Shown piece by piece: positions 1-13,375 of a stretch of 64,000 nt of DNA. The stretch lies in NCBI GenBank assembly GCA_963281155.1, contig CAUJLY010000001.1, forward strand, positions 4,154,001 to 4,218,000, read 5' to 3'. The notes below the pieces were generated by a model. It made no database searches. It was not told the DNA's origin and saw only the letters and a list, made by a program, of their open reading frames with translations. How positions within the stretch are numbered: position 1 is the stretch's first letter; the number at the start of each line of letters is the position of its first letter. The position numbers and the translations under genes are program-made. Source of the DNA: Rhabditophanes sp. KR3021. Its lineage: Eukaryota; Nematoda; Chromadorea; Rhabditida; Alloionematidae.

Positions 1-2009
1 TTGGAGCTGGCATTGGTTTCGCATCAATGGTTGTACCTATCTATGTTGCCGAATCATCCCCTTCCAACGTTCGGTAAGTAAACTTGTAACACAGTCAACT
101 TAACTTTTTTAGAGGAAAACTTGTTACAGGATTTCAATTTATGATCACATTTGGCCTTGTCGCGTCAAATATTATTGCGGGAATTTTCAGTTATATCGAT
201 GCGGAAAACATTGGCTGGAGACTAATGTTTGCATTCGCAGCTATCCCTGCCATCGTTCAATTTGTTGGGTTTTTATTCCTTCCAGAAAGTCCTCGATGGC
301 TCTACAAAAACCACGGAGAACAGATTTGCAGAAACGTCCTGGTAATTATATGCAATGAAATTCTATATTCATGTTTTTATAGAGCAAAATTTATAACAAC
401 AATCAGGAATGGATTCAATATGAATTAGATGCTATTTCAGATGCCCAAGCAATCGAAGATAGATCAACTACACATGGTGAAAATGTTCTTTCGAGAATTA
501 TTAGAACTCCTCATGTGTTAAAGGCTTTGTTAATCGGATGTGCTTTACAAGCATTCCAGCAGTTAGCAGGAATTAATACCATCATGTATTACGGAAGTAA
601 GTACCAAAATACATAATACATCATTCTTGTTTTAGCCACAATCATCAAGTCAGCCGGAGTTACGGATAACCACACTGCTATTTGGATTTCAGTAGGAACT
701 TCAGCCGTCAATTTCTTTTCTACATTTGTTCCTATTCTCTTGATTGAAAAAGTTGGAAGAAGATTTTTGCTACTTCTTAGTATCATAGGTGTTGTCGTGT
801 CATTGAGTCTCATGGGTAAATATAATTGGATAAACTTATTCTTAAATATATTTTTAGGTGGGTCATTCTTGTTGATTAACAGGACTTCGGCAGAAATCAC
901 CAAATATTCATTAAATGGATCAGTAACACAACCTACCGACTATTCCTATTGCAACTCGTTCAGTTTATGTGATGACTGTACAAATACTGGCAATCGTTGT
1001 GGATTTTGTGGAGATGAAAATAATATCAAAGTGTCAGGCTTTTGTTTGCCTGTAAATCCAGATGATGCGACTTATGGTTCGAGTGTAGGGGAATGTAGAA
1101 TCAAAAGTTCGGATATGTATCACAAAAACCCAAACACGGGCGCTACCTATCAATGGCTCAACTCCTATTGCATCAGCAAATGGACAGTGTTGCCCATTGT
1201 AATTATGGTCTTATATCTGTGCTCATTTTCTATAGGTATGTTACAATTTGAATCCAGAGTAATTTTTGTTCATGTGTCTTTTTATCCTCTTACAAAAATA
1301 ATCCACTCGTATCTAATTATTAAATTAGCAAATCTGACTAACAAAAATACAAGATTAAACATTATTCTTCTTTTGGCTGATAACTCGAATGATTAGAACA
1401 TTTCGATAAAATACGGAATGCGGTTATCTATGTCCTGTTAATTATGCATTGGAGCCAGTTGGCTTTGTAAAATAAATAACTAACATGATAAGGAAAAGCA
1501 TTTAAATGTCACGATGACAGCGTGTTGAATGCATCAACATATTTTTAAAGATTGAAATTGGAAAAAAATACTTTTACACTGTTTTAAATTGATAAGCAAA
1601 ATAAATTAAAACTATCATATATTATCCAATTAATCCATCTGTTCGTTTTATAGGATACGGGCCACTTCCATGGGTGATTACATCAGAAATATTCCCACTG
1701 TGGAGCAGAGGAACCGCAGTATCAATAACAACTTTCGTGAATTGGACATTTAACCTTATAATTTCCCTAACTTTTTTGAGTCTTTCGGAATCAGCTTCAA
1801 AGTATGGAGCATTTTTCATTTACGCAGCTGTTACTATTGTGGCTTTAGTACTTTTTTACTTCTTCATTCCGGAAACAAAAGGATTATCCTTGGACGATAT
1901 CGAGTTGTTGTTTATGACTAAAGAAGCTAGACAAAAACACAGAGCAAATACGACTGTAAGTGAAAGTACACTTACAAATGTGTCATTTGTCAAAGAGAAA
2001 CATAACTAA
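1..2009 (+). CDS. Proton/myo-inositol cotransporter-like protein (SLC2A13/HMIT family), 5' truncated
   Basis: An MFS sugar-transporter-family membrane protein, probably importing myo-inositol with H+. Exons read in frame: 1-73, 113-341, 383-595, 636-815, 858-1235 and 1654-2009; all introns are GT-AG, five being about 40 nt and the last 418 nt. The window edge cuts off the N-terminus. Visible family marks are [18 protein letters not shown] (end of TM6), [14 protein letters not shown] (TM7), [19 protein letters not shown] (TM10) and the terminal PETKG. A long Cys-rich extracellular loop lies between TM9 and TM10 (about 930-1180), as in HMIT proteins but not in ordinary glucose transporters. The C-terminal tail is short. 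Family assignment is strong; substrate is inferred from the family. Confidence 0.9.
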
Positions 2010-2053
2010 GTTAATGATCAAAATATAATTAAGTTGATGATCAAAATATAATT
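2008..2053. repeat. Tandem duplication of 23 bp at the transporter 3' end
   Basis: Two adjacent copies (2008-2030 and 2031-2053) differ at one base. The first copy starts inside the transporter's stop codon, so the duplication makes up the start of its 3' UTR. Confidence 0.85.
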
Positions 2054-5000
2054 TAATATTGCCAATCAACAAATGGTTTGCATAATAAAATGAATCAGTC
2101 CTATCAAAAACATGAATGGCCCTATTAATAACATCTACACTTGTAAAATATTTTTCCGTAATAAAAATGTATTTGATTGAAAGTTTTAAATGCTTGATAT
2201 CACATGATGACCCATTTCAGTCGATATGATATAGCAGATTTGGATAAAAACTTGCGTAAGCTCGACACTCACACATCAAAACAAACTATCTCTAGTTTTG
2301 TTCTTTGTTCGCTTAGTTACTTACATTGCCTCGCACCAAATTGTTCTAACTTTCCATTGATAACAAAAACATGATTCGAAGTTGAGCAGAAGAATGCTAT
2401 TTTCATATTCATTATCAACTACTGAATGCATTTCAACATTGCGCAATTTGTATTTTTCCTGTCAAAGGTCTTAACTATGTTGTTTACTGAAGAAGGTGTT
2501 ACAAAGTGATGTATGATTTATTATTGTTCAATATTTTTGTTATGCAGATAGGACAGATTGGTCTCCATTTTCAACAAATATGATTTATATTTTGATATGA
2601 AAATATTTGAATGATGTGGATCATCAAAATTAACGTTACTTTGTTTTAAATCTAATCAAAAGTTGTTTTGTAATAAACAAAAATGATATTATTCAATTTA
2701 GGCCATATTATTTACCATTTTTTGCTAACTAAAACATTGTTATTGGTTCTATCTAATCTTTTAATGTAGATGACATTAAATATTCGTCTAGTTTATGCTT
2801 AACGATGATATTTTGTACAACATCGGAATATGATTTATTTAATGAATGTATTTATTTGTTATTGAAATTGCTCATATGCCGAATCATATCAGACTAAATT
2901 ATTTACTTTGTAATATGTTCATTTTTTGCACATTTTAATATTAATAACTTTGACGTACTATTTAATGCTTAACTAATTTAGTATAGATTAAACTACTTGG
3001 CCCGGTCTACTTATTAAACTGATTTATTCGAAATGGAGACTATTATTATTAACAAAAAAGAAAATTCAATTTTAATTTGTGACGCAATCAATCAGTTAGA
3101 AATGAGATATTTGCACGAAGTTGAACCTACTCCTCAACCTTCAAATAACCTTCAAAGCAAGTTATTTGAAGAAAAAGGTTTATTAGTAGATTTGGAAGAT
3201 GACGATATTATTAAAGACTCAAATATTAGAAAGTGAGTAAAAAGGAAGTTGGTACCAAATGTTGTTGTTCTCTAATAAATACTTACTACATATTTACAAA
3301 TATACATATTACCTTCTACTGAAAATGGGCACAGCTTCTACTACATTTATAGAATGAATCCCTTGACTATATTCTCACTTCCACTGCATCCTATATAATG
3401 CTAAAATTTTAATCGTTTCCAAAAATATTCTTTAATCTTACATTTTAATAAAAAATTGACAATTGACGTTTTTATTATAAGTTTAATTCTATTTTTGTGA
3501 ATATTTTAAAGTAAAAATATAAGAAATTTAACTAAGAAAGAACTCGAGTTAGCGAAGTTTTTATTTACAAATGATTTATAAAATAAGTAATTGAATTTAT
3601 GAAAAAACTGAAGATGATTTGAAAGATACTTAGATATTACAAGATATATAGTTCCGAATTTGTGTTAAAAACATTCTACTTTTAAAACAACTGAGTCAAA
3701 GGGCACAAATTGCTATCCATGAAAACAAAACAAGATGTCATTAAATTGAAACTATTCTTAGAATGTTATTTGGATGGTTTAATTTTGTTGGTTAACATTT
3801 GTATGTCTAAAGTGTGTTGCATTGTTGAAAAAATAAATACTTTTGATTGATTTAAATTTATATGCTGTATTATTTTTTCATAAATTACTTCTAACAACAA
3901 CAAATATTAATTTTGTTTTTAGGAACTGTGTTAGCAATATGAGCTGAATATTGTTTATTTGATAAAGTACAATATCTTTTTCCAAGGAACTAAATTTTGT
4001 TTTAATGATTTTTTGTACTATCTGACTTATTGCCTTCTTTGTGTTATCTTATTTTCTAACTTTTGATTGTTTCTTTTTGTGTTGTTTGTTGGAGATAAAG
4101 TGTAAATAAGATTAAAAAATCTATGCTTTTTTTATTCAATGCATATGCCAATGAACATAATTTTGCAACACAATAACATTTTCCGAGGATCAATTGCAAA
4201 CGTTATTGCTTAAAATGGCAAATAATACGTTTTTTAACCTGATAGTTTAAACATATTTATAAGTAATAGTTTACAACTTTTTATTTATACAGAAGGAAAC
4301 AATTTTTGATCACATAATCCTTTGTCTAAAAATCTATTTTAAGCAGCTTAACTGAGATCCCTTTACCATTTTAATTAATAAAACCATAGCATTTGACTCA
4401 TCGTAGCTTGTCGTTTGCTTTAATTTTAAAGACCTATGAATTGAGACATAAAAAATGTATCCCTTTTAGTGTGAAACCCATCTATTTATATTAAAGCACA
4501 TGATAGTCTAATTTCACTTATTTATTTTATATAGTGAGAAATTTCGTTGTATAATGAAAATAAGACTGATTATTACCAAGAACCATTATTTATTTTGACA
4601 GTACAATTTCTTTTGATATTATTGGTATAATGGAAGTATCAAAAACTTTATTATGCTTCCATTTCCCAAGATTTATATAGATTCTATAAATTCATAAAAT
4701 TATTAATGTATAGGAATTTTTTTAATAAACTAAAACTATCTATTCACATGAATGCATCCAGTTATTAAGCGCTCAACGGTCAAATTGATATTGTTGACAT
4801 TTTGTAACACAATTTCTATTACTAAAACATTTAGTTTGTTCCATCTTTATTTTATGTAGCAAAAACAAACCTATTAAATTTACTTCTTCAATGTTTCTAA
4901 AAGACATTTTTATCAACTCAACAGGTAACAATAGATGAAGTTGATCATTTCTATTTAACGACTTAATCTAAGTCATAAAACTGTATCTTCTCACATAAAG

Positions 5001-8000
5001 GCAAATAACTTTTGGCATTTAGTTAAATGCATCGTACTTAACACCTTTTAACAACAAACATTTGAGAAGTTCCTATAATAAATAGAAATACTCGCACTTG
5101 AGGACACATATATTCATAAATTTAGATTAAAATTGTTTTAATGAATTTATATATGTATTAATTATTATATACTGTTAAATTATTAAACAGTTACCAAACG
5201 AAGTAAATATCTATAATTGTTTATACTAATTTAAATGAACTTTTATAAAATTTTTCAATAATAAACTTAGGTTTTGTTTTTCACGTTAAAGCAGGCCGGA
5301 ATTAAATTTATTCACTGAACTTCTTTTTACCCACAACCTATTATTTTTAAGTGCAAATACATATTTTGCTATAAATATCAATGCCGACCCATTTTTAGTA
5401 GTGTAGATTATGAATAAAGTTGATATCAAAATATTTTCATCGTTTATTGTTAAGAAGCTTTATTCTTTTGCAAAGAGATCCATTTGATAAGCTTATATTT
5501 TTAATCATCCATAAATAACACAATCTCTTTTATTATATAAAGTTGTCATAAATCAAAATAAGTTATTTACCTTTTGGGAAGAAAAAACTGTAATGTGAAC
5601 ATCTGCACATTTCTTAACTTTCGATCTTCTATACATGATTCTATTTGCAGACAACTATTAAATCACAACTTTTAAGATAAATCGTGTCCTCATTATTATT
5701 AATATATTCACATTTTGTACCAATGTAATTATTTTATCTTAAAAATATAATCTGTTCCTTATTGTGACAGTCATTTCGTATTCACTTTTTTCCTACCTTT
5801 ATAAAATTATTAATAAATGACTCAGGCTTACCACTATTAATTCAAATAAGCCGATTTACCATGCAATGTTCTATTCAAATCAACTCGTAAAGTCACTATT
5901 TTTATAAGTACAAAACTATATCACATTAGGTATTTTAGAAATGAACTTTATGAATAATATAAAACATTTATAACTTCATTTACCTATTTTTTATAAACTT
6001 GCCCTTCGAAGATGAATATAAATATATCATATGTTCTTTTTAGAAACATAATATACTTTTACTTTATTATTGCCGGTGCAATAGATCTAAACTTAATGTT
6101 GTTTGTGTAATTAGCATTGTTCATGAATCAAAATATTTCTTTTTTGATATTGATACAGTATTTTATTTTGTGTGAGGTAATAATTGTCATATGAATTATT
6201 ATTAGCTTTATTGATATTTATCGGAAATTAATATGACCTAAAATTAAAAAAATAAATATACAAGACAGTATAAAGTTATTATCATTCTTTGACAGAAGTA
6301 ATATGAAGGAGACTGTTTTAATTAATGCATTTTCCCCAAATTCACACATTATTTGTTTGGCATGGCATATTTGATTATTAATCGCGTTTTGTGGTTAACG
6401 TTCCCAAAAAAAGATGTATATTTTTGTTTTTTGAAACATTTTTTGCCACAAAAAACTAAGTAAGATTTGTTTTTACTCATCTGAACATAACTTGTTTATT
6501 AGACGATTTGTCTACATAAATCTGTTTGATGTCATTTAATGTTTATTTTTAAACATATTGTCATTTAACATGTAACAAATTATGAAACAGTCAAAAGTAT
6601 ATTCACAAACAAATCTAAATTAAAGGCCAACATAAAAACAACTTATTCGTTGTTTCTTCCAAGCTTTATTGGTGTCTTTCAAAAGTTTGTATATTTGTAT
6701 AGAGAAACTTTTTTATCCCTCAAAAGAATATTAAAGTAATTTTATGAGAATTATGAAGCCTGTAGCCCATAAATAAATGGCTTCGGACTTTTAATAAATC
6801 TTTAGCAAATTTTAAAACACATAAAGTTATTTCAATTCTATTTTAAGATTTCATAATTGTCTTAAGAACTGTATAATTTATTCATTGAATCTATCATCTC
6901 TTGGTAATAGCATTTTTTCTGAAAGTGGCATATGCATATTACAAATTCTTATCAAACAATATTATTGCTTTGTGTAAATCACAATTTGACGCTTTTAATA
7001 TTTTGAGCTGTCTCTAAAATAAATAATTAATTTTTCCCTCTGCATATTTAAACTTATGCAGCCAGATAAAGGTTATAATTAACAAGATTTATTACTTCAA
7101 TTCCATGTCGTTTTGGAATAATACATCACAACCTCCTATTTAAAAGCATTATCAGCTAAATTACGTTGTACATCATGCAATAAAAGTGTTATTTTTAAAT
7201 AACACATATGCTTCTTTGATGATATAACTTTTAATTGGTAAATTAGGTATATCAATTTTTACGTATCAAATCATTTCTAAATTTGCTACACATGACAGAT
7301 AGGTTCAAAAACATCCTTTTGATTCTATATGACAAAAGTACGTGTATACTTTTTAAAGTATGATCAAAAATAAAGATATGTTGTTTTTAAGATTTGTTTG
7401 CTAGTTGTCTAGTCTCATACATAACTGCTACCACATATTATTATCATATTTTTCATTTTTTATGCAATTTATACGATTTTCATAGTCTTGACATTTTAAA
7501 TGTTTGGATTAATTTGTGTATATTGCCTTTATCGCTCAAAATAAATATTCTACATTATTTTGTTGCTTTTAGCAATAAATTAAATGTACTACATAATGAA
7601 GCGCATTAATTTTTTAGATGGTGTTAAGCCCACCACTTTTACACTAAAATCATCATTACAACTTCCTTTAAAATGTAATGGCGCTTCGCTTAGTATTCGT
7701 TCTTACTTTAGGTCTTTACATAAAAATAAAGACTTTGATCGTATACAAAGCAAAAGAGTCAGAGGCGTAAGATTGTTTTATGAAGATATAAAACCTATTA
7801 CATTGACTATCAATTCCGTTCATTACATACAAAGTTCATTGGAAGATTGGTATAAGATAGTCTATTTAAAGACTTAATAGCATGAAGTCATTAATTATCA
7901 TTCACACACATTTTTATACAACTTTCTCCAATTTCCATATTCACACATTCAACAAAAATATTATTTCGCTACATTTATATTCTGACAAACAACATTAATT

Positions 8001-8042
8001 AATTGTTCATTTAGGCTTTTAATTATTATTAGTGTTTATTTA
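2054..8042. other. Long AT-rich gene-poor region
   Basis: Apart from one possible coding exon at 3033-3232, I see only short open frames and homopolymer-rich AT sequence. There is no recognisable RNA gene, transposon end or long repeat. The 97-codon frame at 7584-7877 is not recognisable; see the hunt section on its PLHF-like minus-strand reading. Confidence 0.6.
3033..3232 (+). CDS. Possible isolated first coding exon, product unknown
   Basis: An ATG in a GAAATGG context opens a 66-codon frame with protein-like composition: acidic, with the stretch EVEPTPQPSNN and a DLEDDDII patch. It ends at a good splice donor (AA|GTGAGT at 3233). No partner exon is obvious in the following 4.8 kb of AT-rich DNA. 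It could be the first exon of a gene with a long intron. The GATA factor exons at 23 kb lie on the same strand, but linking them over 20 kb is speculation. Confidence 0.35.
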
Positions 8043-9336
8043 ATGGAATATCCAGACATGTTTTCTACAACAGTTTCTAGTCCATTATCCCTAATGACTA
8101 GAACGAACTCGCCAGGCTTTGTTTTTGATAATATGAATTTGTCTACAAATTCACCTATTGCTAATGCCGAATTATGCAGCGATCAAAATATAATTTCAGA
8201 AGACGTAATAGTAAACTTTACCCGAGGAAGTACAATATTTCTCTTAATTTGCACTCTTCTAAGTTCCGTGCTACAAGTCTTTGTAATTTCCACAGCATTA
8301 GATTTAATTAAAAAAAGAAGTGGCGACAAATGCTTGCATATATTTTTATTGAGCATGACAATTGCAGACTTGATTCTTAGTGGTAAATTTATATTCTTCA
8401 ATTACTTTAATTAACTTTTTATTAAGGAATCGTCTATCCGGTTGAATTTATTGTCCATGCTTTTGACTTGACCGTCAATAGACAATTGATGATGATTATG
8501 CATGGACTTAGTTGGATTGGAATCATTATCTCAAGCATATCCTTGGTATTTATGAACTTGGACAAGCTGTACTTTTTCAAGTTTCCTTTAAGGTACCATA
8601 TATCTCAACATTACTTAATTGAATTTGTAACAATAACTTTAGATATTCTCAATATTTTACCCAACGTCGTGTCACAACAATAACAATTATTTCCTGGATT
8701 TTGTCAGCATTGTTTGTTATTGTTGCTTGGATCACCAAATCATTCAGGTGTATTGATGAACATTGTTCAACTTTGGCAATTTTCGAAAACAAGATTCATG
8801 TGTATCTTTCATTCATGGTCATTGTTGGTATTATGCCGACAGCCACTTCCCTCTTGGTGGGATTTTATATTTTCAAAGTTGTCAAGACTCATTCAAAGCA
8901 AATCGCACAAGAAGCTGCTTTGTTTCAAAAGGATGATTATTCAAAGAACTCGAAATGTGATAACAAAGGAAGTAGTCTAGTTGCTAACAGACTTAGAACT
9001 TTCTACTTCATTTTCATCAGTAGTTTGTTTACTGCAATCACTTTGTTACCATACCGAATGGTAGGTATTGAAAGGGCCATTAACCCCAATGCTGAAAGAA
9101 GCTGTTCTACAATTTTAATATTTTGGATTTTATTTTTCATGATTTATTTAAATTCAGTAAGTTTGGGAAATTTGACTGCGTATTTGTAAATATTTTAGAT
9201 TGTAAACCCAATTATCACTCTTTCCGTTCTTCCCCAATACAGGAAGAGGTTTATTCGTTCAATTTGTTTCTGGAATGTTGATAACGCTAATGGAAGTGAC
9301 AAATCTCTGATTCGCACAAGTATCGGAGATATATGA
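8043..9336 (+). CDS. Class A (rhodopsin-like) G-protein-coupled receptor
   Basis: Four exons join in frame to a 385-residue protein: 8043-8382, 8427-8592, 8643-9156 and 9199-9336. The N-terminus (about 80 residues) is Ser/Thr/Asn-rich with NxS/T sites. Seven hydrophobic segments follow. TM2 carries LLSMTIADL. TM3 ends in LDKLYFFKFPLRY at the usual DRY place, with K replacing R. A Cys in the second extracellular region is present, the long third intracellular loop is polar, and TM7 has NPIITLSVLPQYRKR in place of NPxxY. The plan resembles biogenic-amine receptors, but no amine-specific residue set could be confirmed, so the ligand is unknown. It is followed tail-to-tail by the acyltransferase on the other strand. 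Confidence 0.85.
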
Positions 9337-9569
9337 GGGAATCGTATTTCCAAATAGCAGCTTTAATTGTCACACATAATGAATTTTGCCAGATCTTTAA
9401 TCTCAACAATCAGTATCACGAATATCGAACTTTTATTAGTACTTTTTTAATTCCAATAATATTAAGGATATCTCAAACATATCAAATTGATTTTAGGATT
9501 AAATATAGTATCCAGCTAAATATTTATATTTTATCGTATTATTTTAAATATTTGAATATTTTGATTATT

Positions 9570-12500
9570 TCATTGGCAGCGCCATTGTTTAGGTAATACA
9601 TTAAATAAAAAGTTTTCGTCTTCTTGTTGTTGGCATCTTATTTTCGAATACCATTCCATTGAATAGCATGCTACAAACATACCCTAAAATTAAATAGTTA
9701 AAATATTATTTATCGTTGAAAACCCCACCGTTCCAATCAAAAGATTGCAGAACATGCAAATATTCCAAATGTAGTCTTTTTTGATGATTCGTGATACAAT
9801 GAAAAATATTCCTCCACAAACGAAATACAAAAAGAACATGATTGGATAAAATACACGCAGTGAAATTCCAAACCAATATTCGTGAAAAGCGGCAGACAAA
9901 AAGAAAACCAAGGTTTGTGAAATTTTTAATCCTTTGCGACCTCCAATAAAAATTGAAAGATCCTTATAGACATAATTGTACAGCCATTCATGTACAACTA
10001 AATTCCAATCTAAAAATATTTTGGTAGATGTTATATTGTTCTTTTGAGTGCAAATTTATGTAAGTTATATGCCGAAGATTTATTTATAAAACTACATTTT
10101 TTGAGTTTTCAATATTAGTTACTTCCAAATTTGTTGTCGATATTAATGTATTTATATCGTCATTTAACTTATAACGCTTGCTAACTGCTGCCTCTTTATT
10201 TTTAATTAGTATTAATTTTTGTTTGCTTTAGATGGCGAGAACAATGAAACAGATTATTACCAACAGAAATGATGGAACTATCTTTTGTTTCTCATGTGAT
10301 TGAAGTTATAAGAGCCCATACCACCAGCTGAACCAAGTATTCCGACAAAGCTTCTCAACAAACAATAAAAAGAAAAGAAAAAGGCTATTAAGAATGGAGC
10401 CAACGCACCTTTCCAAAGGGTAATCAAGCAGTTGTTTGATACAGAATGTGAAAAAGATTGTTGGATAGTTATCAAATTGCTCGTTCAGCAATGGGAGCTC
10501 TTCAAGAAGCAGCAGAGGCTTACCTTGCAACCCTCTTTGAAAGTGCAAGCCTTTGTGCTATTCATGACAAATGTGCCACCATTATGTCAAGGGACATTAA
10601 GTTAGTTGCTTGCCATTCATTTACTGTAACTTATCAAAAGCTTTTCTACCATTTTCCTTACGCATTAGGAAACGATGATATCTGCAAGACGACAATTCAA
10701 AGAATATTATTGTTGATTAGAAACGCGATTGACCATTAAAAGATGCCGAAAGAGATCAAAGGGGATGATCAGGAATTGACTAAATGGGAAATTCGACTCG
10801 AGCTTAACGAAATCTTGTTGTTACCAAATAGGGCTGATCTTAGGAGAATCAAGGCCAAGTTTGAGAAGGTGTGTAAACAGAAGCTAATTGGGACTTGGGT
10901 AAATCGAGTTGCTACTGATAAAAACCAGGTATTAGTTAGTAGATTGAGTAGAATTGACAAATCTGGCTGCATTATCCATCTCAAGTTGCCAGTGCTTACT
11001 AAAGAACTTGCTGAAAACTTGGAGTTTATCCTTGTGGAAAGGTTGAAGCATCAGATCACCAATTCCGATCATGAAAAATGCTTTATGCCAGATGTCTACC
11101 TTCTAAATTCGATGAATGCATGTGCAATCGCTGACATCTTGGCCAAAAATATTTTTAAACTCAAGATGACTGATGAATAATTTAATAATATTTTGATCCC
11201 TGCTTAGCTTTAATAATAATTTAATAATATTTTGACACCCCGTTTAGTTTTAATCACCTCTATAATACTGAGCCATGTTTTTTGAATTCCACCAACTCGC
11301 ATAAAATAATCTATCTCCAAATTGCATTGCTTCGGCAAAAATATTTAACCAACAATGTAATAATCCGTAGAAAAGCATCATGAGGCTGAAATTGTAAGAA
11401 TTATTGTCAAGATCTGATAAAGTAGATTTTTATAACATGATGCCAATTCTCTTATATGAATAATAAAACCATCATGTGCTTTTAAATAAATTATTTTTCA
11501 CATAAGACTTTTCCATTTTTTCTCAAATAATGCATCTATTTAAACAACTTTTCAATCTCTTACTTAAAGAAAAATTGTTTTATAATTTTAATAAAACTTA
11601 GACGCTTAATTTAACAACTAATTATCAGATGTTTTTCTAAGAATACTAGTGCATTGTATTTCCAGATGTTGTTGCACTTTTAAATAAAGATACAACTATA
11701 ACTAGGCAATGTCAACTGGTTCAAATTTTAAATTGCTCCATGATCTAGCAAACACAAGGACTTCTCAGGTATGTTGATCAACATTCTTGGTGTAAAAGCA
11801 AGCAGTCTTAAATGAAATTGGATAGTACATATATCTGTTCCTAATAATAGAATCTTTTAAGTTTTTTGTGTTTTCGATTACCAAACCATTCCAGGTATAA
11901 TTGAAGGAAAAACGGAATATATGATATCCATAATTGAATTTTCCTGATAATTCATTGAACTGAATTGTGGATAAACAAACTGGATGAACATCAGGTTAAC
12001 AATATAAATGCATGCAAAGAATTGGAATGTGTAATTGGCAACCATTTTCCATGATCTGGTTGGATATTGAGGATATTGATTGCGATAAATAAATGTTGGT
12101 GCAAACATAAAATAATTATATTGTTGAATAGTTGGCCATCCATGAATTTCACTATCGCTAGATTCGTACATTTTTTCTTTTCTCTTAACAGCAAGTTTGA
12201 AGTTTTCCCGTACAAATGAATGCACTTTCATAGCTAATCTTGTCTAATTTTAAGCAAGTTAATTAGAATAGTCTTTTATTTATTGTTGAACTTACATTTT
12301 CACACGTAATAATATATGAACATGCGGGATTAAGTTGCATCCAGAGATTCCATTTGATTGGTAGATAAAATAAAGCAACTAAGTATATAATATATGAAGC
12401 CAAATAAGCTTTATCTGTGTGATAATCAACGTATTTAGAAGGAATTTTGGACCACAAAGACATCCCATAATATATAAATATTATTGTTGAGCAGTGCATA

Positions 12501-12821
12501 ACTGCCCAAGCAAATAAAGTGATAGGAAGTTGATTGAAATTCCACCATATTAACCAAGTATGATGTAAAGGATTTCCATGTTTCCAAATATCCTTAATCC
12601 ACGTTCCAATAGCGAGTAATATAAATAGAGAAGCAAAATAATTGTATAGAATTCGGGCTTCTGATTTAAAGTTTTCACTAAATAAAAATATATGCAATTA
12701 CACGAACTGTGAGTACTTACGTTAGCACAGAATCTCTAACGATAAACTCTTTGACTTTAAATTTCATTTCATTTTTGACATCTACCATATTTGTAGACGT
12801 TTTTTGATCAATTGTGGTCAT
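9570..12821 (-). CDS. Sterol O-acyltransferase-like MBOAT enzyme (SOAT/ACAT)
   Basis: A multi-pass ER membrane enzyme that esterifies sterols (or diacylglycerol in the sister DGAT1 branch) with acyl-CoA. Six exons join in frame to 455 residues: 12721-12821, 12296-12677, 11882-12243, 11258-11385, 9729-10009 and 9570-9683. SOAT marks in order: [11 protein letters not shown] at the start, [40 protein letters not shown], the catalytic-His segment [11 protein letters not shown], and YSMEWYS near the end. The FYxDWWN motif reads FYASWWN, so the Asp is Ser. The last intron appears to start GTGGGG, a weak donor, chosen because it restores the family alignment. The intron at 10010-11257 carries two opposite-strand ORFs. 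SOAT is favoured over DGAT1 by the APTFIYR and MKVHSF segments. Confidence 0.9.
10232..10740 (+). pseudogene. Degenerate histone H3-like gene inside an acyltransferase intron
   Basis: The frame opens with MART-KQ like H3. Then come, in shifted frames, [14 protein letters not shown] (matching H3 alpha-1, about 10406-10447) and [40 protein letters not shown] (matching H3 from alpha-2 to alpha-3, about 10478-10610). Stops at about 10301 and others interrupt the tail, and a one-base shift separates alpha-1 from alpha-2. After IKLVA about 40 unrelated residues follow to a TAA at 10738. It could be a decayed ordinary H3, a diverged CENP-A-like variant, or a multi-exon variant I cannot resolve. I favour a pseudogene because no splice pattern restores it. 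Confidence 0.7.
10743..11180 (+). CDS. Orphan 145-residue protein nested in an acyltransferase intron
   Basis: A complete ATG-to-stop frame beginning two bases after the stop of the H3-like remnant. The protein is hydrophilic and charged, with helical-looking Leu/Glu/Lys-rich segments, one central [19 protein letters not shown] strand-like stretch, and no signal peptide or membrane segment. I do not recognise a family. Base composition is less AT-rich than the surrounding intron, which supports real or recently real coding. It may be the 3' part of a duplicated block that also brought the H3-like sequence. Confidence 0.5.
   Translation: MPKEIKGDDQELTKWEIRLELNEILLLPNRADLRRIKAKFEKVCKQKLIGTWVNRVATDKNQVLVSRLSRIDKSGCIIHLKLPVLTKELAENLEFILVERLKHQITNSDHEKCFMPDVYLLNSMNACAIADILAKNIFKLKMTDE
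11181..11253. repeat. Imperfect direct repeat, about 39 bp period
   Basis: The segments 11181-11213 and 11220-11253 both read TTTAATAATATTTTGA, then a diverged CC-rich core, then a TTAG-TTTAA end. They lie between the orphan ORF stop and the next acyltransferase exon. Confidence 0.75.
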
Positions 12822-13375
12822 TTCTGATAATAACACAATCTCTCCACAACTCAGGGTAAAGTAAAAAAAGTTGAATTGAATAATAGTACTTGTAACCTGA
12901 GAAAACTTTATTACAACATCTGACAATAACTATTATCATCCATACTTTACTAGACTTTACTAGGAATCATTTGTATGATTGACCTTCATTAATGTATGAA
13001 AATGTCGGTCGATTGGGTATAATCAAATTTGACGACACAATTTAAGACATGAATTTTAATAAAGGTTTTACAAATTATCTGCCGTCAAAGTACATTTTTG
13101 CAGTTAACATAACAAAATGTGTTTTATTTGATCATATCTCGTGTTGTTCAAACTTTATTTCCAATTAAAGAACTACTTGTTTTTGTTATTCGGTCAAGCA
13201 TGATAGGAATATTCAAATAACTTATTTTTAAGTACCTTTTTATTTAAAGAATAAGTAAATAATAATAGGAAGTTTAAATAAGTCTTGTATCATTTTATTT
13301 TAAAAATAAGTAAATAATAAAAAATTTAAATATGTTTTGAAGTAAGTAATCATGAAAAGTTTAAATAACTTTTGT
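12822..13375. other. Intergenic region with short AT-rich repeats
   Basis: This holds the acyltransferase 5' flank. At about 13230-13340 there are two or three imperfect copies of a TAAGTAAATAATAA-type unit. No gene seen. Confidence 0.55.
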
